Origin: CAVSMC01 sp963798655
GTDB taxonomy: Bacteria > Pseudomonadota > Gammaproteobacteria > Burkholderiales > Casimicrobiaceae
Length of the DNA: 64,000 nt
NCBI GenBank assembly: GCA_963798655.1
Contig: CAWCUH010000016.1
Coordinates: 558,001-622,000, forward strand
Direction of reading: 5' to 3'
The notes beneath the pieces were generated by a model that was not told the DNA's origin, did not search any database, and saw nothing but the letters and a program-made list of their open reading frames with translations. The translations under genes and the position numbers were made by a program. How positions within the stretch are numbered: position 1 is the first letter of the stretch; the number at the start of each line of letters is the position of its first letter. This document shows positions 30,428-39,406 of the stretch, piece after piece.

Positions 30428-32086
30428 ATGAGCTACCAGGTTCTCGCGCGCAAGTGGCGGCCGAAGACGTTCGCCGAGCTCGCCGGCCAGGAGCACGTCG
30501 TCACCGCGCTCACCAATGCGCTCACCCGCGGACGGCTGCATCACGCGTATCTGCTGACCGGCACGCGCGGCGTCGGCAAGACGACGATTGCGCGCATTCT
30601 CGCCAAGAGCCTCAATTGCGTCGCTGGCATTACCGCCACGCCATGCGGCGTTTGCGCGGCGTGCGTCGACATCGACGCCGGCCGCTTCGTCGACCTGCTC
30701 GAGCTCGATGCGGCGTCGAACACCGGCATCGACAACATGCGCGAGATCCTCGACAACGCGCGCTACGCGCCGACGGTCGGGCGCTACAAGGTCTACCTCA
30801 TCGACGAAGTTCACATGTTGTCGAAGCAGGCGTTCAACTCGATGCTGAAGACGCTCGAGGAGCCGCCCGAGCACGTGAAGTTCGTGCTTGCGACCACCGA
30901 CCCGCAGAAGATCCCGGTGACGGTGCTCTCGCGCGTGCTGCAGTTCAACCTGAAGCAGCTGCCGCCGCCGCTGATCGTCGAGCGGCTTGCGTCGATCCTG
31001 TCGGCCGAGAGGATCGACAGCGACCCGGCTGCCCTCGCGCTGGTCGCGCGCGCGGCGCAGGGGTCGATGCGCGATGCGCTGTCGCTGCTCGACCAGGCGA
31101 TCGCGTACGGCGGCGGCGAGGTGCGCGAGCCGTCGGTGCGCGCGATGCTCGGCGCGGTCGACACGCAGCATGTCTACCGGATCGCCGATGCACTGATCGC
31201 CGGCGACGGCACGGCGATAGTCGCCGAAGCCGACGCGATGGCCGAGCGCAGCGCGTCGTTCGCCTCGGCGCTCGACGAGCTCGCGTCGCTCTATCACCGG
31301 ATCGCCGTCGCGCAGACCGTTCCCGCGGCGACCGAATCGTTCGACGACGCCGAGCGCATCGTGGCGTTCGCCGCGCGGATGAGTCCCGAGCACGTGCAGC
31401 TCGCCTACCAGATTTGCGTGCAGGGCCGAGCCGACCTCGCGCTCGCACCGGACGAGCCGACCGGATTTTCGATGACGCTGCTGCGGCTGCTCGCGTTCGA
31501 GCCGTCGCCGCCGGCGGCCATGCCGGGCGGCGGCGGCGACACACACGACCCGCGACCGAAGCGCGCGACGCGCGTCGTCGAGTCGCCGCCAGGTTCCACC
31601 CGTGCGGCGGCTGCCGACCGCTCCGAGGCCACCGCGACCGAGGCGCCGGGCGCGAAGGCGAGCTCGCCATCGGCCGCGCCGTCGATCGTCGCGCCGCTGC
31701 CGCAGACGGCGGACGCGTGGGTACCGTTCGTCGCTTCGCTCAAGCTGTCGGGCATTGCCGGACAGCTCGCCGCGCAAAGCGCACTGGTTCGTTGCGAAGG
31801 CCGCATGCTGACGCTCGCGGTTCCGGCAACTCACAAGCATCTCGTCGATCCAACGTACGCCGATCGGCTGCGCGGCGCGCTCGAGCAGGCAACCGGGCAG
31901 AAGTTGAAGCTCGCGTTCGAGGTCGCCGACGCGGCGCCGACGTCGCTCGCGGCGCAGGTCACCCGCGAGCGGGCCGAGCAAAAGACGGCGACCGAGGCGG
32001 CGTTTCGCGACGAGCCGTTCGTTAAGGACCTGCTCGCGCGCTTCGACGCGTCGATCCGTCCCGATTCGGTCAAGCCGACGTCGTGA
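30428..32086 (+). CDS. dnaX: DNA polymerase III subunit tau/gamma
   Basis: A 552-residue clamp-loader ATPase. The start YQVLARKWRPKTFAELAGQEHV is diagnostic. Walker A GTRGVGKTT, the zinc module (Cys in LNCVAG and CGVCAAC), DEVHMLSKQAFNSMLKTLEE and the SRC-equivalent segment SRVLQFNLKQ are all present. A Pro/Ala-rich linker near residues 355-425 leads to the tau C-terminal domains that bind polymerase and helicase. No A-rich slippery heptamer was seen in the linker, so a programmed gamma frameshift is not supported. The ATG at 30428 is favoured over in-frame upstream codons because it starts the conserved N-terminus. Confidence 0.95.
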   Translation: MSYQVLARKWRPKTFAELAGQEHVVTALTNALTRGRLHHAYLLTGTRGVGKTTIARILAKSLNCVAGITATPCGVCAACVDIDAGRFVDLLELDAASNTGIDNMREILDNARYAPTVGRYKVYLIDEVHMLSKQAFNSMLKTLEEPPEHVKFVLATTDPQKIPVTVLSRVLQFNLKQLPPPLIVERLASILSAERIDSDPAALALVARAAQGSMRDALSLLDQAIAYGGGEVREPSVRAMLGAVDTQHVYRIADALIAGDGTAIVAEADAMAERSASFASALDELASLYHRIAVAQTVPAATESFDDAERIVAFAARMSPEHVQLAYQICVQGRADLALAPDEPTGFSMTLLRLLAFEPSPPAAMPGGGGDTHDPRPKRATRVVESPPGSTRAAAADRSEATATEAPGAKASSPSAAPSIVAPLPQTADAWVPFVASLKLSGIAGQLAAQSALVRCEGRMLTLAVPATHKHLVDPTYADRLRGALEQATGQKLKLAFEVADAAPTSLAAQVTRERAEQKTATEAAFRDEPFVKDLLARFDASIRPDSVKPTS

Positions 32087-32117
32087 TCCTGCACACGTGG
32101 CGCAAGGAGACTCGATC

Positions 32118-32441
32118 ATGAAGAACCAGCTCGCCGGCCTGATGAAGCAGGCGCAGCAGATGCAGGACAACGTGAAGAAAGCGCAGGATGAGCTCGCGCG
32201 CACCGAGGTCGAGGGGCAGTCGGGCGCCGGCCTCGTCAAGGTCGTGATGACCTGTCGCTACGACGTCAAGCGGGTGACGATCGACCCGTCGCTGCTCAGC
32301 GAGGATCGCGAGATGCTCGAGGATTTGATCGCGGCTGCGTTCAACGACGGCGTGCGCCGCGTCGAGACGGCGACGCAGGAGAAGATGGCAAGCGTCACCG
32401 TCGGGATGCCGATGCCGCCCGGATTCAAGCTGCCGTTCTGA
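32118..32441 (+). CDS. YbaB/EbfC nucleoid-associated protein
   Basis: A 107-residue small DNA-binding protein that forms tweezer-like dimers. The N-terminal MKNQLAGLMKQAQQMQDN helix, the central VEGQSGAGLVKVVMTCRYD strand and the C-terminal VGMPMPPGFKLPF are all typical. AAGGAG precedes the ATG at a good distance. The dnaX-ybaB-recR order is highly conserved and the three genes are probably co-transcribed. Confidence 0.94.
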   Translation: MKNQLAGLMKQAQQMQDNVKKAQDELARTEVEGQSGAGLVKVVMTCRYDVKRVTIDPSLLSEDREMLEDLIAAAFNDGVRRVETATQEKMASVTVGMPMPPGFKLPF

Positions 32442-32489
32442 TGATGACCGCGCGACCGTCGTCCCCGCCCAGCGGTTTTCGATGGAAGA

Positions 32490-32530
32490 CATCGGATTCC
32501 CGCCTGCGCGGCAATGACGAATGTCATGCC
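32490..32530. repeat. REP-like palindrome before recR
   Basis: GGATTCCCGCCTGCGCGG followed by CAATGACG resembles the CGTCATTCCCGCG...CGCGGGAATGACG family seen at 42955 and 44752. It overlaps the first possible start of recR. Confidence 0.45.
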
Positions 32531-33161
32531 CGATCGTGACGGCCGCGCGCTGATCGCCTCCGAGCCGCTCGGCAGTCTCGAGGAGCTCGCGAGCTCGCTG
32601 CGTTGCCTGCCCGGCGTCGGCCCGAAGGCTGCGCAGCGGATGGCGCTGCATCTGCTGCAGCACGACCGCGACGGCGCGATGCGCCTCGCACACGCGCTCG
32701 AGCATGCCACCGAAAGCGTGCGCCATTGCGAGCGCTGCAACACGTTCACCGAGGGCGAGCTGTGCGCGCTGTGCCGATCCGGCAAGCGCGATCCGGCGCT
32801 GCTTTGCGTCGTCGAGACGCCGGCGGACTTGCTGATGATCGAGCAGACGCAGTCTTATTCCGGGCTGTATTTCGTGCTGATGGGCCGGCTCTCGCCGCTC
32901 GACGGCATCGGTCCGAAGGAAATCCGGCTCGACCGTTTGCTGAAGCGCGCGAGCGACGCGGTCGTGCGCGAAGTGATCCTGGCGACGAATTTCACCAACG
33001 AAGGCGAGGCGACCGCGCATTACGTCGGCGAGCTGCTCGCGGCGCGCGGTCTCGCCGTGAGCCGGCTCGCACGCGGCGTACCGGTGGGCGGCGAGCTCGA
33101 ATACGTCGATGCCGGCACGCTCGCGCAGGCGCTGCGCGAGCGGCGGTCGTTCACCGCCTGA
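32514..33161 (+). CDS. recR: Recombination mediator protein RecR
   Basis: Up to 215 residues. RecR works with RecF and RecO to load RecA onto SSB-coated gaps. The helix-hairpin-helix LPGVGPKAAQRMALHLL is near residue 33. A C4 zinc finger follows (CERCNTFTEGELCALC), then the Toprim domain (LLCVVETPADLLMIEQT ... GRLSPLDGIGP). The C-terminal GVPVGGELEYVDAGTLAQAL is typical. ATG at 32514 lies in a REP-like palindrome; ATG at 32526 is an equally plausible start and loses four residues. Confidence 0.94.
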   Translation: MTNVMPDRDGRALIASEPLGSLEELASSLRCLPGVGPKAAQRMALHLLQHDRDGAMRLAHALEHATESVRHCERCNTFTEGELCALCRSGKRDPALLCVVETPADLLMIEQTQSYSGLYFVLMGRLSPLDGIGPKEIRLDRLLKRASDAVVREVILATNFTNEGEATAHYVGELLAARGLAVSRLARGVPVGGELEYVDAGTLAQALRERRSFTA

Positions 33162-33204
33162 CGCCTCACGCGGCGCGACACGAGGCCGCAGGCCGCCGCG
33201 GGGA

Positions 33205-33232
33205 TGGACGGCGCGGAAGGGCTGCGTATAAT
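33205..33232 (+). promoter_or_regulatory. Possible promoter of the TRAP transporter operon
   Basis: A perfect TATAAT (33227-33232) lies 125 bases before dctP with only a weak -35 (TGGACG at 33205-33210, 16-base spacing). It lies in the recR-dctP gap. Confidence 0.45.
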
Positions 33233-33357
33233 TCCCTGTTGACTCCACGGCCACAGCAAAAAGGCGGTCGACCGCCAGCCGTTCGAGCTTACGACTCGCC
33301 GTCCGGTGGCCGGGCGGCGCGGCGTGATCCCGTACCAAACATTTGGAGGAAGCATCC

Positions 33358-34512
33358 ATGCGCAAACCGCAAACAGCGGCAACGCCCGACGCCGGCAACG
33401 CCACCCGCACGCGACGCAAATTCCTGAAGGGGGCGACAGGCGTCGCGGCCGCCGGTGCGACGCTCGGCTTCCCGATGATCTCCGTCGCGCAGTCGCCCGT
33501 CGTTCTCAAGATGCAGGGTGCCTGGGGCGCGAAGGACGTCTTCAACGAGATGGCCGAGCAGTACGTGCAGCGCGTCAACGAGATGGCCGGTGGCCGGTTG
33601 CGCATCGACTACCTGGTAGCCGGCTCGGTCGTGAAGCCGTTCGAAGTCATGGACGCGACGGCCAAGGGCGTCATCGATGCCGCGCATACCGTCGCGGTGT
33701 ACTGGTACGGCAAGAGCAAGGTCGCCTCGCTCTTCGGGTCCGGACCGATCAACGGCTGTGACGCGAACCAGATGCTGGCCTGGATCCAGCGCAAGGGCAT
33801 GCCGTTCTACGACGAGCTCGTGCGGAAGCTCGATCTCGACGTGATCGCGTTCTTCGCGATGCCGATGCCGACGCAGCCGCTCGGCTGGTTCAAGAAGCCG
33901 ATCAAGAGCGCGGCCGAATTGAAGGGCCTCAAGTATCGTACCGTCGGCCTCGCGGCGGACCTGATGCAGGAGCTCGGCGCCCGCGTCACGCAGCTTCCGG
34001 GCGGCGAAATCGTGCCGGCGATGGAGCGCGGCGTCATCGACGCGTTCGAGTTCAACAACCCGACATCCGACCGCCGGTTCGGCGCGCAGGACGTCGCGAA
34101 GAACTACATGATGGGCAGCTACCACCAGGCGATGGAGTTCTTCGAGCTCGACTTCAACAAGAAGAAGTTCAACTCGCTGCCGAAGGACCTGCAGGCGATC
34201 CTCAAGTACGGCGCCGAGGCGGCTTCCACGGCCAACTACGCGCTCGCGATGGACCAGTACTCGATCGACCTGCAGGAATTGAAGAGCAAGGACCATGTGA
34301 ACATCCTGCGTACGCCGAAGGACATCTTCGCCGTGCAGCTCACCGCGTGGGACACGCTGGTCAAGAGGCTCTCCGACGAGGACCCGTTCTTCAAGAAGGT
34401 GTGGGAATCGCAGAAGGAATGGGCGAAGCGCGTCGGCTACTACCACTTCTTCAATAACGCCGACTACGAGCAGGCGTACGAGCACCTGTACGGCAAGCTC
34501 GGATTTGCCTGA
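33358..34512 (+). CDS. TRAP transporter substrate-binding protein, Tat-exported
   Basis: A 384-residue DctP-family periplasmic receptor. The twin-arginine signal TRRKFLKGATGVAAAGA indicates export in folded form. The receptor body contains the family's FKKPIKSAAELKGLKYRT and GGEIVPAMERGVIDAFEF segments, where the conserved Arg contacts the substrate carboxylate. It is closest in appearance to the mannitol/chloroaromatic type, but the ligand is not determinable. A GGAGGA ribosome site fixes the ATG at 33358. A hairpin terminator follows the gene, which would favour higher expression of the receptor than of the permeases. Confidence 0.93.
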   Translation: MRKPQTAATPDAGNATRTRRKFLKGATGVAAAGATLGFPMISVAQSPVVLKMQGAWGAKDVFNEMAEQYVQRVNEMAGGRLRIDYLVAGSVVKPFEVMDATAKGVIDAAHTVAVYWYGKSKVASLFGSGPINGCDANQMLAWIQRKGMPFYDELVRKLDLDVIAFFAMPMPTQPLGWFKKPIKSAAELKGLKYRTVGLAADLMQELGARVTQLPGGEIVPAMERGVIDAFEFNNPTSDRRFGAQDVAKNYMMGSYHQAMEFFELDFNKKKFNSLPKDLQAILKYGAEAASTANYALAMDQYSIDLQELKSKDHVNILRTPKDIFAVQLTAWDTLVKRLSDEDPFFKKVWESQKEWAKRVGYYHFFNNADYEQAYEHLYGKLGFA

Positions 34513-34546
34513 TCCTCAGCCCGGGGCGGTCGAAGGGCATCAGTCC

Positions 34547-34576
34547 AAGGCGGCGCAGCGATGCGCCGCCTTTTTT
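34547..34576 (+). terminator. Intra-operon hairpin terminator/attenuator
   Basis: Stem GGCGGCGCA / TGCGCCGCC with loop GCGA (34549-34570), followed by six T. It lies between the receptor and small-permease genes, so it is probably leaky, or else stabilises the receptor mRNA. Confidence 0.85.
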
Positions 34577-34624
34577 GCGGTCTCGCCGCATGTCGCGTTC
34601 GCGCACATTGAGGAGCTCGCTGCC

Positions 34625-35215
34625 ATGCTGCAGAAATTCCTGATCGGCATCGACCGGTTCAGCATGGCCGTCGGCCATGCGTTCGCCTGGTGCATTCTCA
34701 TCCTGACGCTTGGGACTTCGTACGAGGTCTTCATGCGCTACGTGCTGAACAATCCGACGAGCTGGGCGTTCGACATGAGCTACATCCTCTATGGCGGACT
34801 GTTCATCATGTCGGGCGCGTACGCGCTGTCGCGCAACGCGCACGTGCGCGGCGACGTGCTGTTCCGGTTGCTGCGGCCGCGCGTTCAGGCGAGCGTCGAG
34901 CTCGTCCTGTATTTCATCTTCTTCTACCCGGGCGTGACCGCGCTGATCATCGCGGGGTACGGCTATGCGCACGACTCGTTCGCCTACCGCGAGGTGAGCG
35001 TCAACAGCCCGGTCGGCGTGCCGATCTGGCAGCTGAAGGCATTGATCCCGCTCGCGGGGACGATGCTCTTCATCCAGGGCATCGCGCAGGTCATCCGTTG
35101 CATCCTGTGCATCCAGACGGGCCGCTGGCCGCGGCAGCTGCACGACGTGGAAGAGCTCGAGAGCGTGCTACAGCACGAGCATGAGAAGCATCCCGCCGCG
35201 AAAGGTGCGCAATGA
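34625..35215 (+). CDS. TRAP transporter small permease (DctQ)
   Basis: A 196-residue inner-membrane protein with four hydrophobic segments (about residues 15-35, 50-68, 88-110 and 135-160). The typical NPTSWAFDMSYILYGGLFIMSG region is present. GAGGAG lies 9 bases before the ATG. Its stop overlaps the start of the large permease (ATGA). The C-terminal tail is long, charged and cytoplasmic. It pairs with DctM to drive ion-coupled uptake of the substrate delivered by the receptor. Confidence 0.92.
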   Translation: MLQKFLIGIDRFSMAVGHAFAWCILILTLGTSYEVFMRYVLNNPTSWAFDMSYILYGGLFIMSGAYALSRNAHVRGDVLFRLLRPRVQASVELVLYFIFFYPGVTALIIAGYGYAHDSFAYREVSVNSPVGVPIWQLKALIPLAGTMLFIQGIAQVIRCILCIQTGRWPRQLHDVEELESVLQHEHEKHPAAKGAQ

Positions 35216-36558
35216 CAAATCCGCAACTCGCGCTGATGATGCTCGGCGCGTTCATCTTCATCATCCTTCTCGGATTCCCCATCGCCTTCACGCTGATGGC
35301 GATGGGCGTCATGTTCGGGTTCTACGCGTACTACGTGCCCGGACAGGAGTTCTTCGCGAGCCGCGTGTTCTACCTGCTGTCGCAGAACACGTTCAGCATC
35401 ATGAACAACGACGTGCTGACGGCCGTGCCGCTGTTCCTGTTCATGGGCTACATGATCGAGCGATCGAACATCCTCGACCGGCTATTCTTCAGCCTGCAGG
35501 TGGCGCTCCGGGCGATTCCCGGGGCGATGGCGGTCGCCGCGCTCGTCACCTGTGCGCTGTTTGCGACGGCCACGGGCATCGTCGGCGCGGTGGTCACGCT
35601 GATGGGGCTGCTCGCGTTTCCGGCGATGCTCAAGGCCGGCTACGACCAGAAGCTCGCCTCTGGCGTGATCTGCGCCGGCGGCACGCTCGGCATCCTGATC
35701 CCGCCGTCGATCATGCTGATCGTCTACGGTGCGACCTCCGCCGTGTCGGTCGTGAAGCTGTACGCGGCCGCGATCGTGCCCGGCTTCCTGCTCGCCGGGC
35801 TGTACGTCGCGTACGTGATCACGCTAACGGCGATCAATCCGAAGCTCGCGCCAAAGCTCCCGAAGAGCGAGACCGATGTTCCCTGGATTCGCGTGATCCT
35901 TCTGCTGCTGCAGGCGTTCGTGCCGCTCGCCGTGCTGATCCTCTCGGTGCTGGGCGCGATCCTGTTCGGCCTCGCCACGCCGAGCGAAGCCGCCGCGATC
36001 GGCGCGCTCGGCGCGATGGTGCTTGCGATCGTCTACCGCGCGTTCAGCTGGGGCCGCCTGAAGGAGGCGGTGTTCCTCACCGCGCGCACCTCGGCGATGG
36101 TGTGCTGGCTGTTCGTCGGGTCGTGGACGTTCTCGTCGGTGTTCTCCTACCTCGGCGGCGAGGGGCTGATCAAGGACTTCGTGCTCGGGCTCAACCTCAC
36201 CCCTGTCACGTTCCTGCTGCTGTCGCAGCTCATCATCTTCCTGCTCGGCTGGCCGCTCGAATGGAGCGAGATCATCATCATCTTCGTGCCGATCTTCCTG
36301 CCGCTGCTGCCGCACTTCAACGTCGATCCGATGTTCTTCGGCGTGCTGGTCGCGCTCAACCTGCAGACGTCGTTCCTCACGCCGCCGATGGCGATGTCCG
36401 CGTATTACCTGAAGGGTATCGCGCCGCCGTACGTCCTGCTGTGGACGATCTTCCGGGGCTGCTTCCCGTTCCTCACGATGGTGTTCATCACGATGCTGCT
36501 CGTGTACCTGTTCCCGCAGATCCACACGTATCTGCCGAACCTCTTCTACGGCAACTAG
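35212..36558 (+). CDS. TRAP transporter large permease (DctM)
   Basis: A 448-residue membrane protein with about twelve hydrophobic segments, the ion-coupled translocation subunit. Family signatures include FLFMGYMIERS, CAGGTLGILIPPSIMLIVYG and LQTSFLTPPMAMSAYYLKG. It begins inside the dctQ stop (ATGA). An amidase gene follows after 10 bases, so the operon may import and then hydrolyse an amide-containing compound. That is inference. Confidence 0.95.
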   Translation: MTNPQLALMMLGAFIFIILLGFPIAFTLMAMGVMFGFYAYYVPGQEFFASRVFYLLSQNTFSIMNNDVLTAVPLFLFMGYMIERSNILDRLFFSLQVALRAIPGAMAVAALVTCALFATATGIVGAVVTLMGLLAFPAMLKAGYDQKLASGVICAGGTLGILIPPSIMLIVYGATSAVSVVKLYAAAIVPGFLLAGLYVAYVITLTAINPKLAPKLPKSETDVPWIRVILLLLQAFVPLAVLILSVLGAILFGLATPSEAAAIGALGAMVLAIVYRAFSWGRLKEAVFLTARTSAMVCWLFVGSWTFSSVFSYLGGEGLIKDFVLGLNLTPVTFLLLSQLIIFLLGWPLEWSEIIIIFVPIFLPLLPHFNVDPMFFGVLVALNLQTSFLTPPMAMSAYYLKGIAPPYVLLWTIFRGCFPFLTMVFITMLLVYLFPQIHTYLPNLFYGN

Positions 36559-36568
36559 GAGCCGGCGC

Positions 36569-37945
36569 ATGCAGGCACCGGATATCGTCGACGTGACTTC
36601 GCTCACCGCGGCGGGGGCGCTTGCGGCGATGCGCGAGGGCCGAATGAGCGCCGAGGAGCTCGTAAGCGGCTGTCTCGCGCGCATCCGTGCCGACGACGAG
36701 CGCGTGCAGGCGTGGGCGTTCGTCGACGAAACGCGCGCGCTCGAGCAGGCGCGAAACGTCGATCGCGTGCGCCGCGAGGGCCATGCGATGGGTCCGCTGC
36801 ACGGGTTGCCGGTCGGTGTGAAGGACATCATCGACACCGCCGACATGCCGACGGAGGATGGCACGGTGCTCCACGCCGGTCGCCGTCCGTGGGACGACGC
36901 GGCCGTCGTCGAGCGGTTGCGTGCCGCCGGCGCGATCATTCTCGGCAAGACGGTCACGACCGAGCTCGCGACGTACGCGCCCGGCAAGACGCGCAATCCG
37001 CACGATCCCGAGCACACGCCCGGCGGCTCGTCGAGCGGCTCGGCCGCCGCGGTGGCGGCGCACATGGTTCCGGTCGCGATCGGCACGCAGACGAATGGCA
37101 GCCTCATCCGGCCCGCGGCGTATTGCGGCGTCTACGGCTACAAGCCGACGTTCGGATGGGTGCCGCGCGCCGGAATCTTGAAGCAGTCCCGACCGCTCGA
37201 CCAGGTCGGGGTCATCGCGCGCACGGTGGAGGACGTCGCGCTCGTCGCCGAGCCCCTCATCGGCTACGACGAGCGCGACCCGGACACGCGATCGATGGCC
37301 CGGCCGACGCTGCGCGAGGTGGCGATGAGCGAGCCGCCGCTGCCGCCGATCTTCGCGTGCACCAGGACGCCCAACTGGGATGATGCCGACGAGGACATGC
37401 GGCTCGCCTTTGACGAGGTCGCACAGGCGCTCGGCGAGCAGGCAAAGCCGTTCACGGTGCCGGCGATGCTTGCCGACGCATGGGAATGGCACCGCAGGAT
37501 CATGGAGGCCGACCTCGCGCGGAGCTTTCACGAGGAGTACGAGCGCGGCCGCGACCGGTTGTCCGATTCGCTGCGTGCACAGATCGAGCGTGGCCGCAGC
37601 GTGAGCGCGGTCGATTACAACGACGCCGTGGACCGCATTCGCGCGGTGAGCGTGGCGCTCGACGAAATCTTCGATCGCTGCGACGCGATCCTCACGGCGC
37701 CGACGGCGGGGCCCGCGCCGCACGGTCTCGAATCGACGGGCAGCGCGGCGTTCTGCACGTTGTGGACGTTTGCCGGCATGCCGGCGGTGACGCTGCCGCT
37801 GTTGCAGGCAAGCAATGGCATGCCGATGGGTATCCAGCTCGTCGGGCGGCGCGGCGACGACGCGCGGCTGCTTCGAACCGCGCGCTGGCTCGTCCAGTGG
37901 AGCGAGCGCGACGAACCTTCGGATGGCGATGGAGACGAACAATGA
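36569..37945 (+). CDS. Amidase signature family hydrolase
   Basis: A 458-residue enzyme with the Ser-cisSer-Lys triad of the amidase signature family: Lys85 in LPVGVKDIIDT, the GGSSSGSAAA loop (Ser154-156 region) and the nucleophile Ser178 in QTNGSLIRPAAYCG. It resembles stand-alone amidases more than GatA of the tRNA amidotransferase, and no gatB or gatC is nearby. Position directly after the TRAP permease suggests it acts on the imported solute. It overlaps the next small gene by 4 bases. Confidence 0.9.
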   Translation: MQAPDIVDVTSLTAAGALAAMREGRMSAEELVSGCLARIRADDERVQAWAFVDETRALEQARNVDRVRREGHAMGPLHGLPVGVKDIIDTADMPTEDGTVLHAGRRPWDDAAVVERLRAAGAIILGKTVTTELATYAPGKTRNPHDPEHTPGGSSSGSAAAVAAHMVPVAIGTQTNGSLIRPAAYCGVYGYKPTFGWVPRAGILKQSRPLDQVGVIARTVEDVALVAEPLIGYDERDPDTRSMARPTLREVAMSEPPLPPIFACTRTPNWDDADEDMRLAFDEVAQALGEQAKPFTVPAMLADAWEWHRRIMEADLARSFHEEYERGRDRLSDSLRAQIERGRSVSAVDYNDAVDRIRAVSVALDEIFDRCDAILTAPTAGPAPHGLESTGSAAFCTLWTFAGMPAVTLPLLQASNGMPMGIQLVGRRGDDARLLRTARWLVQWSERDEPSDGDGDEQ

Positions 37946-38121
37946 CCCGAACCGTAATGAAGATCGTGATGGGCGTGATCGGCGTCGGTCTTGCGATCGC
38001 ATTTCTTCTCGTGCCGGTGGTCAAGCTGAAGGAGCCGGCGATGGCCGTGGTCATCCTGATCGGCGTCGCGGCGATGATCGTCAACCTGATCGAGGTCGTT
38101 CGCGACAAGGAAGACCAGTGA
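37942..38121 (+). CDS. 59-residue two-pass membrane protein
   Basis: A small protein whose ATG overlaps the amidase stop (ATGA), so translation is probably coupled. It has two hydrophobic segments, about residues 7-25 (IVMGVIGVGLAIAFLLVPVV) and 32-50 (MAVVILIGVAAMIVNLIEVV), and a charged tail RDKEDQ. No family was recognised. It may be an accessory of the TRAP system or an unrelated small membrane protein carried in the operon. Confidence 0.7.
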   Translation: MTRTVMKIVMGVIGVGLAIAFLLVPVVKLKEPAMAVVILIGVAAMIVNLIEVVRDKEDQ

Positions 38122-38249
38122 GCCGCAGCGGCGACGTGCCGATCCCGGTGCGGCGTTTCGGGCGCACCGGCGAAAGCGGGCCGTCGCCATTGCCACGCGC
38201 GGCTGTGCGGTAGTACGCTGGGCTGCTACAGGCGGCTGGGAGAACGGCC

Positions 38250-38702
38250 ATGCTGGTCAGCGAAATCCTGCGCATCAAGGGCAACACGCCGCTGTTCACG
38301 ACGCCGCCCGATCGACCGGTCATCGAGGCGGTCGCCGTGATGGCCGAGCACGACATCGGCTCGCTCGTCGTCATGGATCATGGCCGCATGGCGGGCATGC
38401 TGACGTTCGCCGAGGTCCTGAAGGCGCTTGCCGAGCGCCGCGGCGCGCTCGGCGACGCGCGCGTCGATGCGATCTACGTCCGCGATCCGCTCACCGCGAC
38501 GCCGGGTCTCGACGTGATGGAGCTTCGCCGCGGGATGCTCGAGCGGCACGCGCGCTACGTCCCGGTGATGGAAGGCACGATGCTGCTTGGCGTCGTGTCG
38601 TTTCACGACGTCGCGAAGGCGGTTTACGAGGAGCAGAGCTTCGAGAACCGCATGCTGAAGAGCTACATCAAGAACTGGCCGGACGAAGAGGAAGCCCGCT
38701 AA
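38250..38702 (+). CDS. CBS-domain-pair protein
   Basis: A 150-residue protein made of two CBS domains (about residues 8-62 and 73-132), with conserved turns GSLVVMDHGRMAGMLTFAEV and RYVPVMEGTMLLGVVSFHDV. CBS pairs (Bateman modules) bind adenosine nucleotides and report energy state. No catalytic domain is attached, so it probably regulates a partner. A GGGAG site precedes the ATG. Its stop overlaps the stop of the convergent methyltransferase gene within the bases CTAA, leaving no room for a separate terminator. Confidence 0.9.
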   Translation: MLVSEILRIKGNTPLFTTPPDRPVIEAVAVMAEHDIGSLVVMDHGRMAGMLTFAEVLKALAERRGALGDARVDAIYVRDPLTATPGLDVMELRRGMLERHARYVPVMEGTMLLGVVSFHDVAKAVYEEQSFENRMLKSYIKNWPDEEEAR

Positions 38703-39406
38703 GCCTGAAGCACGAACACCGCCGGCCGCTTCGCAAAGCGCTCGGCATCGAGCTTGCGCCATTCGGCGATCGTTCGTACGACGACCTCCTCGCTGTCGAG
38801 CGTCAGGTCCGCCGCCACGGCAAGCCGGGTCGCCGGCGCGCACGCTGAGGCGATCGCCGCGATCATCGCCACGTTGCGATACGGAGTCTCGATAAAGAGT
38901 TGCGCGGCACCGCTTCGCCGCGATGCCGCCTCGAGCGCGCGGATCGCGTTCGCGCGGGGCTCGGGCTTCACCGGCAGGTAGCCATGGAACGCGAACGCCT
39001 GGCCGTTCATGCCGGACGCCATCAGCGCCAGCACGAGCGACGACGGTCCCACGAGCGGCACGACGGCGATGCGCTCGGCGTGGGCGGCGGCAACGATTCG
39101 CGAGCCGGGATCGGCGATGCCCGGGCAACCGGCATCGGACAGGAGCCCCAAGTCGTGGCCATCGCGCGCCGGCGCAAGCAGCGCGCGAGCGCGCTCGAGT
39201 GTGCGATCGTCGCCGATCTCCTCGACGGCGATGTCCTGGATTGCACGCGGATGCGCGAGCGACTTCAGGAACGCGCGAGCGGGCTTCGCATTCTCGACGA
39301 CGAAATGCGCGAGCGTGCGCACGACCTCGATCGTGCGCGCCGGCAGCACGCGCTCGGGCGGCACGACGCCGAGCAGGTTCGGGACGACATAGAGGCGGCC
39401 GCGCAT
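38699..39406 (-). CDS. SAM-dependent methyltransferase, RsmI/YraL-like
   Basis: A 235-residue tetrapyrrole-methylase-fold enzyme. It shares signatures with RsmI, the 2'-O-methyltransferase for C1402 of 16S rRNA: LLSDAGCPGIADPGSRIV near residue 88, VVPLVGPSSLVLALMASG near residue 115 and LFIETPYRN near residue 170. It is shorter than E. coli RsmI and lacks its C-terminal helical domain, so it may be a paralogue with a different RNA target. The ATG shares one base with the maf stop (TGATG), so the two are translationally coupled. Confidence 0.88.
   Translation of the reverse strand: MRGRLYVVPNLLGVVPPERVLPARTIEVVRTLAHFVVENAKPARAFLKSLAHPRAIQDIAVEEIGDDRTLERARALLAPARDGHDLGLLSDAGCPGIADPGSRIVAAAHAERIAVVPLVGPSSLVLALMASGMNGQAFAFHGYLPVKPEPRANAIRALEAASRRSGAAQLFIETPYRNVAMIAAIASACAPATRLAVAADLTLDSEEVVVRTIAEWRKLDAERFAKRPAVFVLQA

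Noticed and set aside
30428..32086. Programmed frameshift in dnaX producing gamma
   Set aside because: No A-rich slippery heptamer or following hairpin was seen in the linker region.
30197..32239. 680-codon minus-strand frame opposite ffs and dnaX
   Set aside because: Shadow of dnaX; it also covers the 4.5S RNA, which is unmistakable on the plus strand.
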